DNA from: CAYUQT01 sp964596165 | GTDB taxonomy: Bacteria; Planctomycetota; Phycisphaerae; UBA1845; JAFGLZ01 | Reading direction: 5' to 3' | NCBI GenBank assembly: GCA_964596165.1 | Contig: CAZQTW010000019.1 | Coordinates: 1-64,000 of the forward strand | DNA: 64,000 nucleotides | Shown here: one piece after another, positions 35,705 to 42,950 of the stretch | Layout: the number at the start of each line of letters is the position of its first letter | How positions within the stretch are numbered: the stretch's first letter is position 1 | Made by a program: the position numbers and the translations under genes | Notes under the pieces: model-generated | Database searches by the model: none | Told to the model about the DNA's origin: nothing | What the model saw: only the letters and a program-made list of their open reading frames with translations

Positions 35705-36568
35705 GTGGACATGGGTAGGATCATCTCCATTTGTGCCACCGTCGCACCGTGCCTATTCGCCGGAAAAGGGATCGGGGCGGAAGTGCCCTCCTGGTTCGCT
35801 CAACCGGTTGAGGCATCCTGGGCTGACGTGACGGCCTCTCAGGCTGTGATCGACCTGGCGAACCAGTTGGGCCGGCCGATCTGGATGTCGGACGCAGCCC
35901 GACAACATGCGGCCCGCACGCGAATCCATTTCACGGGTCGCGGACTGAACGGCTATCAGGCATTGAGCGCGTTATGTTGCCTGGCCGATCTTCATTGGAT
36001 AATCGCGGAGGACCTGGCCGCAATCACGCCGCTTGCAGCGACTCCCATGGGATGGCGCCTGATCGGCTTCGCCTATCGAGCGAGAATCCGGAAGGAGCAT
36101 CCCGAATGGGAGCGTGCAAGAGTGGCCAAGCCCACCGCCGACCTCGATCTAGTGGATGCGACCCCCATGGCGGCGACGGACGTCTTGGGCGAGGCGTTTT
36201 CCACCAACATCGGCATCCTTGGACATGCCCAGCCCAACCAGAAGTTGGTGAGCCTGCAAAGGCAAGGTATCAACGTGGCTGGGGCGGTCGCCGAACTTGC
36301 GAGGCAATTGGACGTGCGGGTCTTGGAGGCGGCGGGCATCTTCTGGCTGGTATTCCGGGAATCCCTGAAGGAGTCCGAAATCGGATCAAATCCCGCGAGA
36401 CAACCCATGCGACGTCCTATGTCACGGGCATGGAAGACGTTACGTTCAGGTTCTGTTGAAGCCGCGGGATGGGCCGACGAGATTGCGGCCATTGAGAAAT
36501 GGCGGAAGCACGAAGGTGGGGTCGACGAAAGCAGTAATCAGTCGTTGTCGGCGTCCCAACCACGTTAA
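35705..36568 (+). CDS. Secreted protein with two STN-like (secretin/TonB short N-terminal) domains
   Basis: A 287-residue protein with a short signal-peptide-like start (CATVAPCLFAGKGIGAE). Two related alpha/beta units follow: SQAVIDLANQLGRPIWMSDA to WIIAEDLAAITPL (about 46-108), and MAATDVLGEAFSTNIGILGH to VRVLEAAGIFWLVFRE (about 152-217). Each has the pattern of a helix, a short strand, a helix ending in a Leu-rich turn and a final strand, as in the STN domain of secretins and TonB receptors, where it binds partners in the periplasm. No beta-barrel secretin part follows. The tail is polar. GTG at 35705 is eight bases after AGGAGG. Function unknown; it heads a four-gene cluster. Confidence 0.55.
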   Translation: MDMGRIISICATVAPCLFAGKGIGAEVPSWFAQPVEASWADVTASQAVIDLANQLGRPIWMSDAARQHAARTRIHFTGRGLNGYQALSALCCLADLHWIIAEDLAAITPLAATPMGWRLIGFAYRARIRKEHPEWERARVAKPTADLDLVDATPMAATDVLGEAFSTNIGILGHAQPNQKLVSLQRQGINVAGAVAELARQLDVRVLEAAGIFWLVFRESLKESEIGSNPARQPMRRPMSRAWKTLRSGSVEAAGWADEIAAIEKWRKHEGGVDESSNQSLSASQPR

Positions 36569-36630
36569 CCTTCGTCATTTGTTACGTTTACGGTTGATTG
36601 TGTGTGTGGCAGGCGAAGCGCAAATTCCGC

Positions 36631-36658
36631 TTGACCGCCACCTTGTAGGCATTACACT
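36631..36658 (+). promoter_or_regulatory. Internal promoter of the acidic-tailed gene
   Basis: TTGACC (36631-36636), spacer 16, TACACT (36653-36658). A start of transcription near 36665 excludes the upstream in-frame ATG at 36663 and leaves a leader holding GGAGG at 36686-36690. Confidence 0.5.
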
Positions 36659-36701
36659 TTACATGACGATTAATCGGTACGCGTTGGAGGACCCTGGTGT
36701 G

Positions 36702-37103
36702 ATGGTGATCAAGACAGAGTGCTCGAAGACGGAACTCGGTAATTCCACGGGCGTTGCGGAACTCGTGCCCGCGACAGCGGCACCACGCACGATGGAAGCG
36801 AAAGGCCTTGGGTCGTTGCTCGGAAGCCCCGGCATTACCGTCCTTGCGGAGTCCGATGACGCCGAGGCGGCAATTGCGGTTATCGCGCATGGTGAGTTGT
36901 ACGACGAAGCGATTGAAATCCTCAATGCGCGTCGACGGGCGGATGACGACGAAGAAGAGGAGTTCGAGGAGGAGTTTGAAGACGAGGGGGAAGAGGGCGA
37001 CGAAGACGACGACATGGATGACTATGAGGACGAAGACTTCGACGACTACGACGATGAGGACGATGAAGACGTCTTCTATGAGAACGACGACGACGACATG
37101 TAG
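36702..37103 (+). CDS. Acidic-tailed protein of unknown function
   Basis: A 133-residue protein. Residues 1-80 form a modest domain with a helical stretch (DDAEAAIAVIAHGELYDEAIEILNARRR); residues 81-133 are an extreme acidic tail, 40 of 53 being Asp or Glu, interrupted by aromatic residues (Phe, Tyr) and ending in four Asp and a Met. Such tails bind basic partners, histone-like or ribosomal proteins, polymerase or metal ions. The start is uncertain between GTG 36699 and ATG 36702: GGAGG at 36686-36690 favours either. The next gene, 65 bases on, encodes an Arg-rich protein, an obvious candidate partner. Confidence 0.6.
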   Translation: MVIKTECSKTELGNSTGVAELVPATAAPRTMEAKGLGSLLGSPGITVLAESDDAEAAIAVIAHGELYDEAIEILNARRRADDDEEEEFEEEFEDEGEEGDEDDDMDDYEDEDFDDYDDEDDEDVFYENDDDDM

Positions 37104-37168
37104 TGCCGCTCGCAGACGCGTGCCTTTCGTCGAAGGGTGAGGTGTCCCTGAGTTCCAAGAGGAGCGGA

Positions 37169-37534
37169 ATGGCTGACGAGTATACCGGGCCCGAGCGTCG
37201 TGGTGTGGATGATCGTCGTGCAGGCATCGATCGACGGGCATCGGTTGTGGACCGACGCAGTGGCATGGAGCGGCGGCGAGGACCGGGTCGGCGCCGTAGC
37301 GACCAACGTCGAAGTGCCGAAGAAGGTGAGATGACCGATGAGCAATTCGCGTTCATCATGGCCATCGACGAATACAAACGGGTGAACAACCGCCCATTCC
37401 CGTCTTGGACGGAAGTGTTGGAGGTTATTAAGCATCTGGGTTATCGGAAGGTGGCCCCTGTCGGCGAGCACATAGACAGGCCCGTGGAGCACAGGTTGGA
37501 AAACTCGCCACTAGCGCCGGAAAGCACGTCTTAG
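37169..37534 (+). CDS. Arginine-hexad protein with conserved C-terminal domain
   Basis: A 121-residue protein. Arg-Arg pairs begin at residues 10, 16, 22, 29, 35, 41 and 47, six residues apart except once, usually preceded by Asp or Glu ((D/E)-R-R-x-x-x). Residues about 54-97 (MTDEQFAFIMAIDEYKRVNN, RPFPSWTEVLEVIKHLGYRKV) form a compact helical domain of the winged-helix-like sort that recurs in planctomycete proteins. The ATG at 37169 has AGGAG close upstream. Lying between an acidic-tailed protein and a membrane protein, it may link the two or bind nucleic acid. No described family recognised. Confidence 0.6.
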   Translation: MADEYTGPERRGVDDRRAGIDRRASVVDRRSGMERRRGPGRRRSDQRRSAEEGEMTDEQFAFIMAIDEYKRVNNRPFPSWTEVLEVIKHLGYRKVAPVGEHIDRPVEHRLENSPLAPESTS

Positions 37535-37575
37535 CTCAATCAACAAGGGGCGGGATTCCGGCCGATAGGAAGAGT

Positions 37576-38235
37576 ATGAATACCCAGAACGAAGCCATCT
37601 TCTTATTGCGTCTGCTGATCAATATGGCGCCGGTGGCGGTATACTTCCTCGCCATGGGACTCGTGAACACTCAGAGCAGGCCCCGGCTTGTCAGCGGCCG
37701 GAGTGATTTCATCGCCCTGACGTTGGTCTTCGTTCCCGTTCTCGTTTGGCCCGTTCCGATTCTGATTCAGTACCATCTCACCTGGGTTCTGGCGATCGGT
37801 GTCGCCGTGGGTGGAGTGGTCTTCTGGATGCTTCTGCCGCCGCCCTGGGGGAGTTGGGTTGTATACAACATCAGCGAACGTCGTTGTCGCAGGCTGCTCG
37901 AAGACGCCCTGGCTCGGCTGGGTTACGCCGTGCAACAGGATTCCGCCGGATTGATCGTCGAACGCGCAAACCTTCGCATTAGCCTTTCCGCATTTGGGCT
38001 CCTGAACAATGTGACGCTTTACTTCAGTCCCATGGAGGGAGGCCAAGATTCCAAGCTACTTGAACGCATTCGCCGCGAGTTCAACGCCGGGCTGGACGGC
38101 GTTTCATTGCTGCCTTCCGCCACGGGCGCTTGCCTGGTCATCGTCGGCGTGGGACTGTTGATTGTTCCGCTCTGGATGATGTCGCGGCATATGGATGTCA
38201 TCGTCCAGATCGTCTCCCGCCTCCTGTCGGCCTGA
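37576..38235 (+). CDS. Membrane protein of unknown function
   Basis: A 219-residue protein with three hydrophobic segments near the start (about residues 8-28, 46-63 and 70-87), a soluble alpha/beta domain (residues about 95-175: RCRRLLEDALARLGYAVQQD, LIVERANLRISLSAFG, SKLLERIRREFNAGL), and a final transmembrane helix (about 180-202). The soluble part shows a pattern common to small sensory or peptidase-like folds but no catalytic motif. ATG at 37576; GATAGGAAGAG is just upstream. It closes the four-gene cluster and is followed by the convergent yidD gene. Confidence 0.6.
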   Translation: MNTQNEAIFLLRLLINMAPVAVYFLAMGLVNTQSRPRLVSGRSDFIALTLVFVPVLVWPVPILIQYHLTWVLAIGVAVGGVVFWMLLPPPWGSWVVYNISERRCRRLLEDALARLGYAVQQDSAGLIVERANLRISLSAFGLLNNVTLYFSPMEGGQDSKLLERIRREFNAGLDGVSLLPSATGACLVIVGVGLLIVPLWMMSRHMDVIVQIVSRLLSA

Positions 38236-38267
38236 TCATTCGATTCACACGTCCCCGACGGCGGTCG

Positions 38268-38630
38268 TCAGGCCGGAGGGTCCGCGCTCCCGGAACGATC
38301 GGCGACCGCGGGCGGCACGGGGTCGATGCCGCCGTTACTGAGCGGGTTGCAGCGGAGGATTCGCCAGAGGCCCAACCGCGTGCCGCGAATGGGACCGTGG
38401 GTCTGAACGGCCTGGATGAAATACTGACTGCACGACGGTACGAACTTGCACGTCCCGATGAGCAGCGGCGCGATGCCGACCTGGTAGGCGCGGACGCAGG
38501 CAATGAGTCCGGCCGACACCGTTTTCGAGACTCCGCGGAGGAGTCGGGTGAAGACGTTGCGTCGTTGACAGGTTTCGTTGAACACGGCGATACCCTCGTC
38601 CACAGTAGCTGATCGGCGGGCAATTGTCAC
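38268..38630 (-). CDS. yidD: Membrane protein insertion efficiency factor YidD
   Basis: A 120-residue peripheral membrane protein. The diagnostic core is YQVGIAPLLIGTCKFVPSCS, QYFIQAVQTHGPIRG and WRILRCNPLSNGGIDPVP, which carries the conserved Cys residues and the G-x-DPVP end of the YidD family. YidD cooperates with the YidC insertase; here no yidC, rpmH or rnpA is adjacent, contrary to the usual order. The first 30 residues are not conserved, so the true start may be later than GTG 38630. Confidence 0.9.
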   Translation of the reverse strand: MTIARRSATVDEGIAVFNETCQRRNVFTRLLRGVSKTVSAGLIACVRAYQVGIAPLLIGTCKFVPSCSQYFIQAVQTHGPIRGTRLGLWRILRCNPLSNGGIDPVPPAVADRSGSADPPA

Positions 38631-38705
38631 CCAGGGGCCGTTTCACCGGTTCCTCTCGATTGGGGTGGGGAGCGGTGAGCGGGAGAAGGATACTCCGCGG
38701 GTGTC

Positions 38706-38734
38706 TTGGCCATTGCTGCTTGGGCGGTTATGAT
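38706..38734 (+). promoter_or_regulatory. Sigma70-like promoter of the response-regulator gene
   Basis: TTGGCC (38706-38711), spacer 17, TATGAT (38729-38734). A small hairpin follows at once: ATCCCA (38733-38738) with TGGGAT (38744-38749). The start codon is 80 bases downstream at 38814, so the leader is fairly long. The hairpin could be an operator or transcript-leader structure. Confidence 0.5.
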
Positions 38735-38813
38735 CCCATTCTTTGGGATGCGCCGGACGTGAGGCCGTTGTCGTCTTGCCGCGTCGACGCGTCGGTCGCA
38801 AAGGACCACAGTC

Positions 38814-39308
38814 ATGAGCGAAAACAACGATACGCCCTTGCCCGCTAGTAAGATCCTCATCGCGGACGACAACTTGCAGAACCTGGAGTTGTTGGAGGCG
38901 TACATGGAGGAACTGGCGGGCGTGCAGACGCTTCGCGCCACGGACGGCATCGCCGCGCTTGAAACCATACGCCGCGAGCGGCCGGACCTCGTTTTGCTCG
39001 ATGTCATGATGCCCAAGATGTCCGGGTTCGAGGTGTGCAAGCGGATCAAGGCCGATCCGGCCACCGCGGACATTCCCATTGTGATGATCACCGCGCTGAA
39101 CGAACCGATGGACATCGAACGTGGGCTGGACAGCGGTACGGACGACTACCTCACCAAGCCGGTCGGTCGCCAAGACTTGCTCGATCGGGTCAGGAGCTTG
39201 CTCCGAGTGAAGCATCTGAAAGGCAAGCTGGACCGAAGCCTGGCGTACATGGACGAACTTGAGAACGATATGAGCGAAGGGTTGGGTCCCGGCGAACGGG
39301 AGCCCTGA
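38814..39308 (+). CDS. Single-domain response regulator (CheY/receiver)
   Basis: A 164-residue receiver-domain protein. The acid pair is Asp18-Asp19 (ILIADDN), the phosphoacceptor is Asp63 (LLDVMMPKMSG), Thr is in VMITA and Lys115 in YLTKP; these match the standard receiver. After the domain come about 40 residues, mostly a helix (VKHLKGKLDRSLAYMDELE) and an acidic end, not a DNA-binding domain. Such proteins are common in planctomycetes and act on partners through the helix. No kinase is adjacent; one may be elsewhere in the genome. ATG at 38814; no strong ribosome site. It precedes the M16 protease by 124 bp. Confidence 0.9.
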   Translation: MSENNDTPLPASKILIADDNLQNLELLEAYMEELAGVQTLRATDGIAALETIRRERPDLVLLDVMMPKMSGFEVCKRIKADPATADIPIVMITALNEPMDIERGLDSGTDDYLTKPVGRQDLLDRVRSLLRVKHLKGKLDRSLAYMDELENDMSEGLGPGEREP

Positions 39309-39432
39309 TGCCTTCCGCGAACGATTCGCCGGACCGAGGCGGTCGGTGTGCCGCGGCGGACAACACCTCATTCATCATGGTTGGCCTTCGGGAATACTCG
39401 TGGGGTTCCGATTGCGCATAGGAGGTCGTTTC

Positions 39433-42150
39433 ATGGTCGGAAGTCGTGCATGGCGACGGACGGGATGGGGTTGTGCGAGCTTGCTCCTCCTGACGGCGGG
39501 GGGCGGTGCGGCAAACGAATCCGCGGCCGGTGCGCGTCCGGACGGATTCCTCGACGAGAATCATCGCCTGATCGAACGGCCCGGCGAAATCGTCTCCGTT
39601 CTGAGCAATGGATTGACCGTCATCGCGAAGGAGCACCGGACGGCTCCCGTCGTTTCGGTCCGGCTCTACGTCAAGACGGGCAGCATCTATGAGGGCAAGT
39701 ACCTCGGGGCCGGAATGAGCCACCTCTTCGAACACTTGTTGCACGGCGGCACCACCACGAATCGCACCGAGGATCAGAGCAAGCGAATTCTGGAGGAACT
39801 GGGCGGCAACAGCAACGCGGGCACCAGCCTCTGGTATACCACCTATTACATCAACACCGGTCGCGAGGGGCTAGCCCGTGCGGTGGACCTGCTGGCCGAC
39901 TGGATCACCCATCCGACATTTCCGGACGCCGAATTCAAACGGGAATGGGGTGTCGTGCAGCGCGAGTTGGAGCGAGACCTCGGCGATCCGCAGCATCAGC
40001 TTTGGCAGATCATGATGGAGACCCTGTACGACCAACACCCCGCCCGGTTCCCGGTGATCGGCTATCAGCCGATCGTTCAGCGATTGACCAAGGATCAGAT
40101 CGTTGACTACTGGAGAGAGCGATATGTGCCGGACAACACCGTCGTGGCGGTGGCCGGCGACGCGGATGCCGAAGAGATGGTGCGATTGGTTCGCAAGAGC
40201 TTCGCCCACTTCGCCCGTCGAGAGTGTCCCGAGGTGGTCCTGCCCGAACAGCCGCCCCTCGTGACGCCCCGAAGGGTGGTCAAGCGGATGAAGATGAGCG
40301 CCGGTACCGCCCTCATGCAGTTGTGTTGGCCCAGCATTAGGCTCACGGACCCGGATCTGTACGCGCTCGACGTGTTGAGCTATGTGTTGACGAACGGCGA
40401 GAGTTCACGAATGGTTCAGTCCGTCGTGCGCGAACGCCAACTGGCCTATGCGCTGGAAAGCTTCAGTTGGACGCCGCACTGGGGAAAGGGTCTGTTCGCG
40501 GTGACGGTGACGTCCGCCCCGGATCGGGTCGTCGCCTGTCGGCAGGCGATTCTGGACCAGATCAAGGCGGTGCGGTCCGATCTCATCACGCCGGAGGAGC
40601 TTGCCAAGGCGAAACAACAGAAGGCGGCGGAACACATCTTCGGACAGCAAACGGCCGAGTCCGTTGCGAGTAACCTGGCCGCCGACTTCATCAGTACCGG
40701 CGATCCGCATTTCAGCGACGCCTACGTAACGAATATCGGGAAGGTCACGGTCGAACAGGTTCGTGAGGTGGCTCGGAAATACCTCGACCCCGAGATCAAC
40801 GCCACGATTATCGTGATGCCGGAAGCGCCGACGACCCAGGTCGCCACGGCACCGGCGGATCGCCCCGGCCCGATCAAGAAGGTCGTGCTCGAAAACGGGT
40901 TGCGAGTCTTGTTGCGCCGCGATCCGGCGGTACCCATGGTCTCGATGCAGGTATTCGTCGCCGGTGGCCTGCTTACGGAGACACAGGCCGACAACGGCAT
41001 TAGCAGCATGGCCGCCGAATTGTCGCTTCGGGGCACGGCGACGCGAAGTGCCGAGCAGATCGCCGGCTTTTTCGACTCGCGAGGCGGATCGATCAATGCC
41101 CAAGGCGGCAACAACACGATCTACTTCACCGCCGAAGTGCTCAAGCAGGATTTCGCGGACGCCCTCGAGGTCCTGGCCGACGTCGTGTTGAACCCCGCCT
41201 TTCCGCCGTTGGAATTGGATCGTCTGCGACCGCGTGTCCTGAACGCGATCGATCGACTTAACGACCAGTGGCGCAGCGAGTTGCAGGTCTATTTCCGAAA
41301 GCGGTTCTTCAGCCGGAGCCCGTATCGGTTCATGCCAATCGGACAGGACCTATCCGTACGCGCCATCACGCCCCAGACGCTGAAAGCCTGGCATAGCCGT
41401 TGGGTCAAGGCCGGAAGCACGGTGGTGGCCGTTTTTGGGGACATCGATCCGACTGAGGCAGAGAGACTCGTCCGCACGCGGTTCGGACGTTTGCCGGCCG
41501 GCGAGCCGCCGACGCTCCATACGAGCGACGAGTCGCCCATCACCACGGACACGCTGTTCGTCAAGCGATCAAAGCAACCCGCCGTCGCGGGCATTTGGAT
41601 GGCCTATCGCGGGACCCGGTACGGCGATGCGGCGAACCGGTACGCACTGGACGTGCTGGATTGCATCATGTCCGGGTCGTACATGCCGGGGGGGTGGTTG
41701 CACCATGAACTCCGCGAGGGCAATCGAGATCTGGTCTACGAGGTCCACGGGATGAACTTCGTCGGGCTCGCGCCGGGTTACTTCGCCGCTTACGCCGGTT
41801 GCCAGCCCCAGCGGGTCGGCGACGTGTACCGCATCATGCGGCAACAGTTCGAGAAGGCCATGAACGGTCAGATCACGCCCGAGGAGCTGGAACGCGCCAA
41901 GGGTATCCTGATCACCACGGAACATATGCAGAATCGAACGATAAGTCAGATGGCCATGCGAGTCGCCTTGGATGAGTTGTACGGCGTTGGTTATGAGGCC
42001 TACGAGAAATACGAGGAGAAGGTTCGTGCCGTTACGCTCGATGACGTCAAACGCGTCGCCAGGGAGTTCCTCAACCGCGCGATCATCACGGTGGTGACGC
42101 CGTCGCCCGACCAGCTGGACATCGGCTTCAAACCCGCGGCGGTGGATTGA
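39433..42150 (+). CDS. M16-family zinc peptidase, two-module
   Basis: A 905-residue secreted or periplasmic metallopeptidase of the pitrilysin type. The inverted zinc motif HLFEH (His97, Glu100, His101) is in GAGMSHLFEHLLHG, and the distal ligand is Glu178 in VVQRELERD, the normal 77 residues on. The second half (about 490-905) repeats the fold without HxxEH, as in the inactive module of other M16 proteins (the matching place reads GISSMAAELSLRG). A signal peptide is likely (GWGCASLLLLTAGGGAANES). ATG at 39433 is supported by GGAGG at 39421-39425 and places the signal peptide at the start. It probably degrades short peptides in the periplasm. Confidence 0.9.
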   Translation: MVGSRAWRRTGWGCASLLLLTAGGGAANESAAGARPDGFLDENHRLIERPGEIVSVLSNGLTVIAKEHRTAPVVSVRLYVKTGSIYEGKYLGAGMSHLFEHLLHGGTTTNRTEDQSKRILEELGGNSNAGTSLWYTTYYINTGREGLARAVDLLADWITHPTFPDAEFKREWGVVQRELERDLGDPQHQLWQIMMETLYDQHPARFPVIGYQPIVQRLTKDQIVDYWRERYVPDNTVVAVAGDADAEEMVRLVRKSFAHFARRECPEVVLPEQPPLVTPRRVVKRMKMSAGTALMQLCWPSIRLTDPDLYALDVLSYVLTNGESSRMVQSVVRERQLAYALESFSWTPHWGKGLFAVTVTSAPDRVVACRQAILDQIKAVRSDLITPEELAKAKQQKAAEHIFGQQTAESVASNLAADFISTGDPHFSDAYVTNIGKVTVEQVREVARKYLDPEINATIIVMPEAPTTQVATAPADRPGPIKKVVLENGLRVLLRRDPAVPMVSMQVFVAGGLLTETQADNGISSMAAELSLRGTATRSAEQIAGFFDSRGGSINAQGGNNTIYFTAEVLKQDFADALEVLADVVLNPAFPPLELDRLRPRVLNAIDRLNDQWRSELQVYFRKRFFSRSPYRFMPIGQDLSVRAITPQTLKAWHSRWVKAGSTVVAVFGDIDPTEAERLVRTRFGRLPAGEPPTLHTSDESPITTDTLFVKRSKQPAVAGIWMAYRGTRYGDAANRYALDVLDCIMSGSYMPGGWLHHELREGNRDLVYEVHGMNFVGLAPGYFAAYAGCQPQRVGDVYRIMRQQFEKAMNGQITPEELERAKGILITTEHMQNRTISQMAMRVALDELYGVGYEAYEKYEEKVRAVTLDDVKRVAREFLNRAIITVVTPSPDQLDIGFKPAAVD

Positions 42151-42190
42151 GCCGGCGGGCTGTTTCAATACCCGGTATTCGGAGTCCGAC

Positions 42191-42820
42191 ATGAGTGATA
42201 CAGTTCGCGACTACTTCGACGAGCCGTTGAGATGCTTTCTGGACGATGCGGCCGCCGCCACCCCTACGCCGGGCGGGGGAAGCGTCTCGTCTTTGGTCGC
42301 TGCCCTGGGCACGACGATGGCTCAAATGTCGGCCGCCTTCACGCTGAAAAGCAAGAAATACGCCGAACACCATGCGGCGGTGGCGCCGATCGCCGACAGA
42401 CTGGCTCGGGCGGGGCGGATGTTCCGTGAATTGGTGTCCGAGGACATAGCCGCGTATGGCCTATACAGTGAAGCGACCAAGCTGCCCAAGGAGGATCCGA
42501 ACAGGGGTGAACAGGCCGGGGTTGCCCTGACGGCGGCGATTGCCGTGCCTCAGGAGATCATCGCCACGGTGGTGGCGGTCCTCGAAGAGGTCGAGCGGCT
42601 CCTGCCCCTGTGCAATCCTTACCTTCTGAGCGACCTGGGCGTTGCGGCCATTGTGTGCGAAGCGGCCGCCCGCGCGGCCTCGTTGAATATCTGGGTGAAC
42701 TTAAGATCGCTGGGCGACGTCGAGGCCGCCGGTGAAATCCGCCGACAGGTTGAGGATCAGCTCAGGCATGCGGCGGCAATCCGCGATCGCGTGGAGACCT
42801 CGCTGGGCCGATCAATCTGA
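42191..42820 (+). CDS. Cyclodeaminase/cyclohydrolase (FTCD-C) family protein
   Basis: A 209-residue all-helical cytosolic protein of the formimidoyl-tetrahydrofolate cyclodeaminase family (FchA/FTCD C-terminal domain), which works on one-carbon units carried by tetrahydrofolate. The motif TPTPGGGSVSSLVAALG (about residues 23-39) is the folate-pocket signature of the family; ISDLGVA-type residues (YLLSDLGVAAIVCEAAARAA) are also typical. Whether it is a cyclodeaminase or a methenyl-THF cyclohydrolase is not decided by sequence. ATG at 42191 with GGAG just upstream. It stands 130 bp before asnS. Confidence 0.85.
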   Translation: MSDTVRDYFDEPLRCFLDDAAAATPTPGGGSVSSLVAALGTTMAQMSAAFTLKSKKYAEHHAAVAPIADRLARAGRMFRELVSEDIAAYGLYSEATKLPKEDPNRGEQAGVALTAAIAVPQEIIATVVAVLEEVERLLPLCNPYLLSDLGVAAIVCEAAARAASLNIWVNLRSLGDVEAAGEIRRQVEDQLRHAAAIRDRVETSLGRSI

Positions 42821-42821
42821 A

Positions 42822-42842
42822 GGTGTGATCGGCGATCACGCC
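42822..42842 (+). terminator. Hairpin after the cyclodeaminase-like gene
   Basis: GGTGTGATC (42822-42830), loop GGC, GATCACGCC (42834-42842): eight perfect pairs and one G-T pair. It starts one base after the stop codon (42818-42820). No T-tract follows, so it may protect the transcript end more than terminate. Confidence 0.45.
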
Positions 42843-42950
42843 ATAGGGCCGTATCCAGGCTCGCCGGCGCAGCTTTTCGACGCCGACCATTGAACGTACA
42901 CTCCTTGCCGGTAAGCTGAAGCGACGGTCATTCGAGGAAGGGGTTTGTGT

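Noticed and set aside
36456..36701. Longer N-terminus for the acidic-tailed protein
   Set aside because: Overlaps the preceding gene and the internal promoter; the good ribosome site at 36686-36690 supports the later start.
39346..39432. Upstream extension of the M16 peptidase
   Set aside because: Would place about 30 residues before the signal peptide; GGAGG at 39421-39425 marks ATG 39433 as the start.
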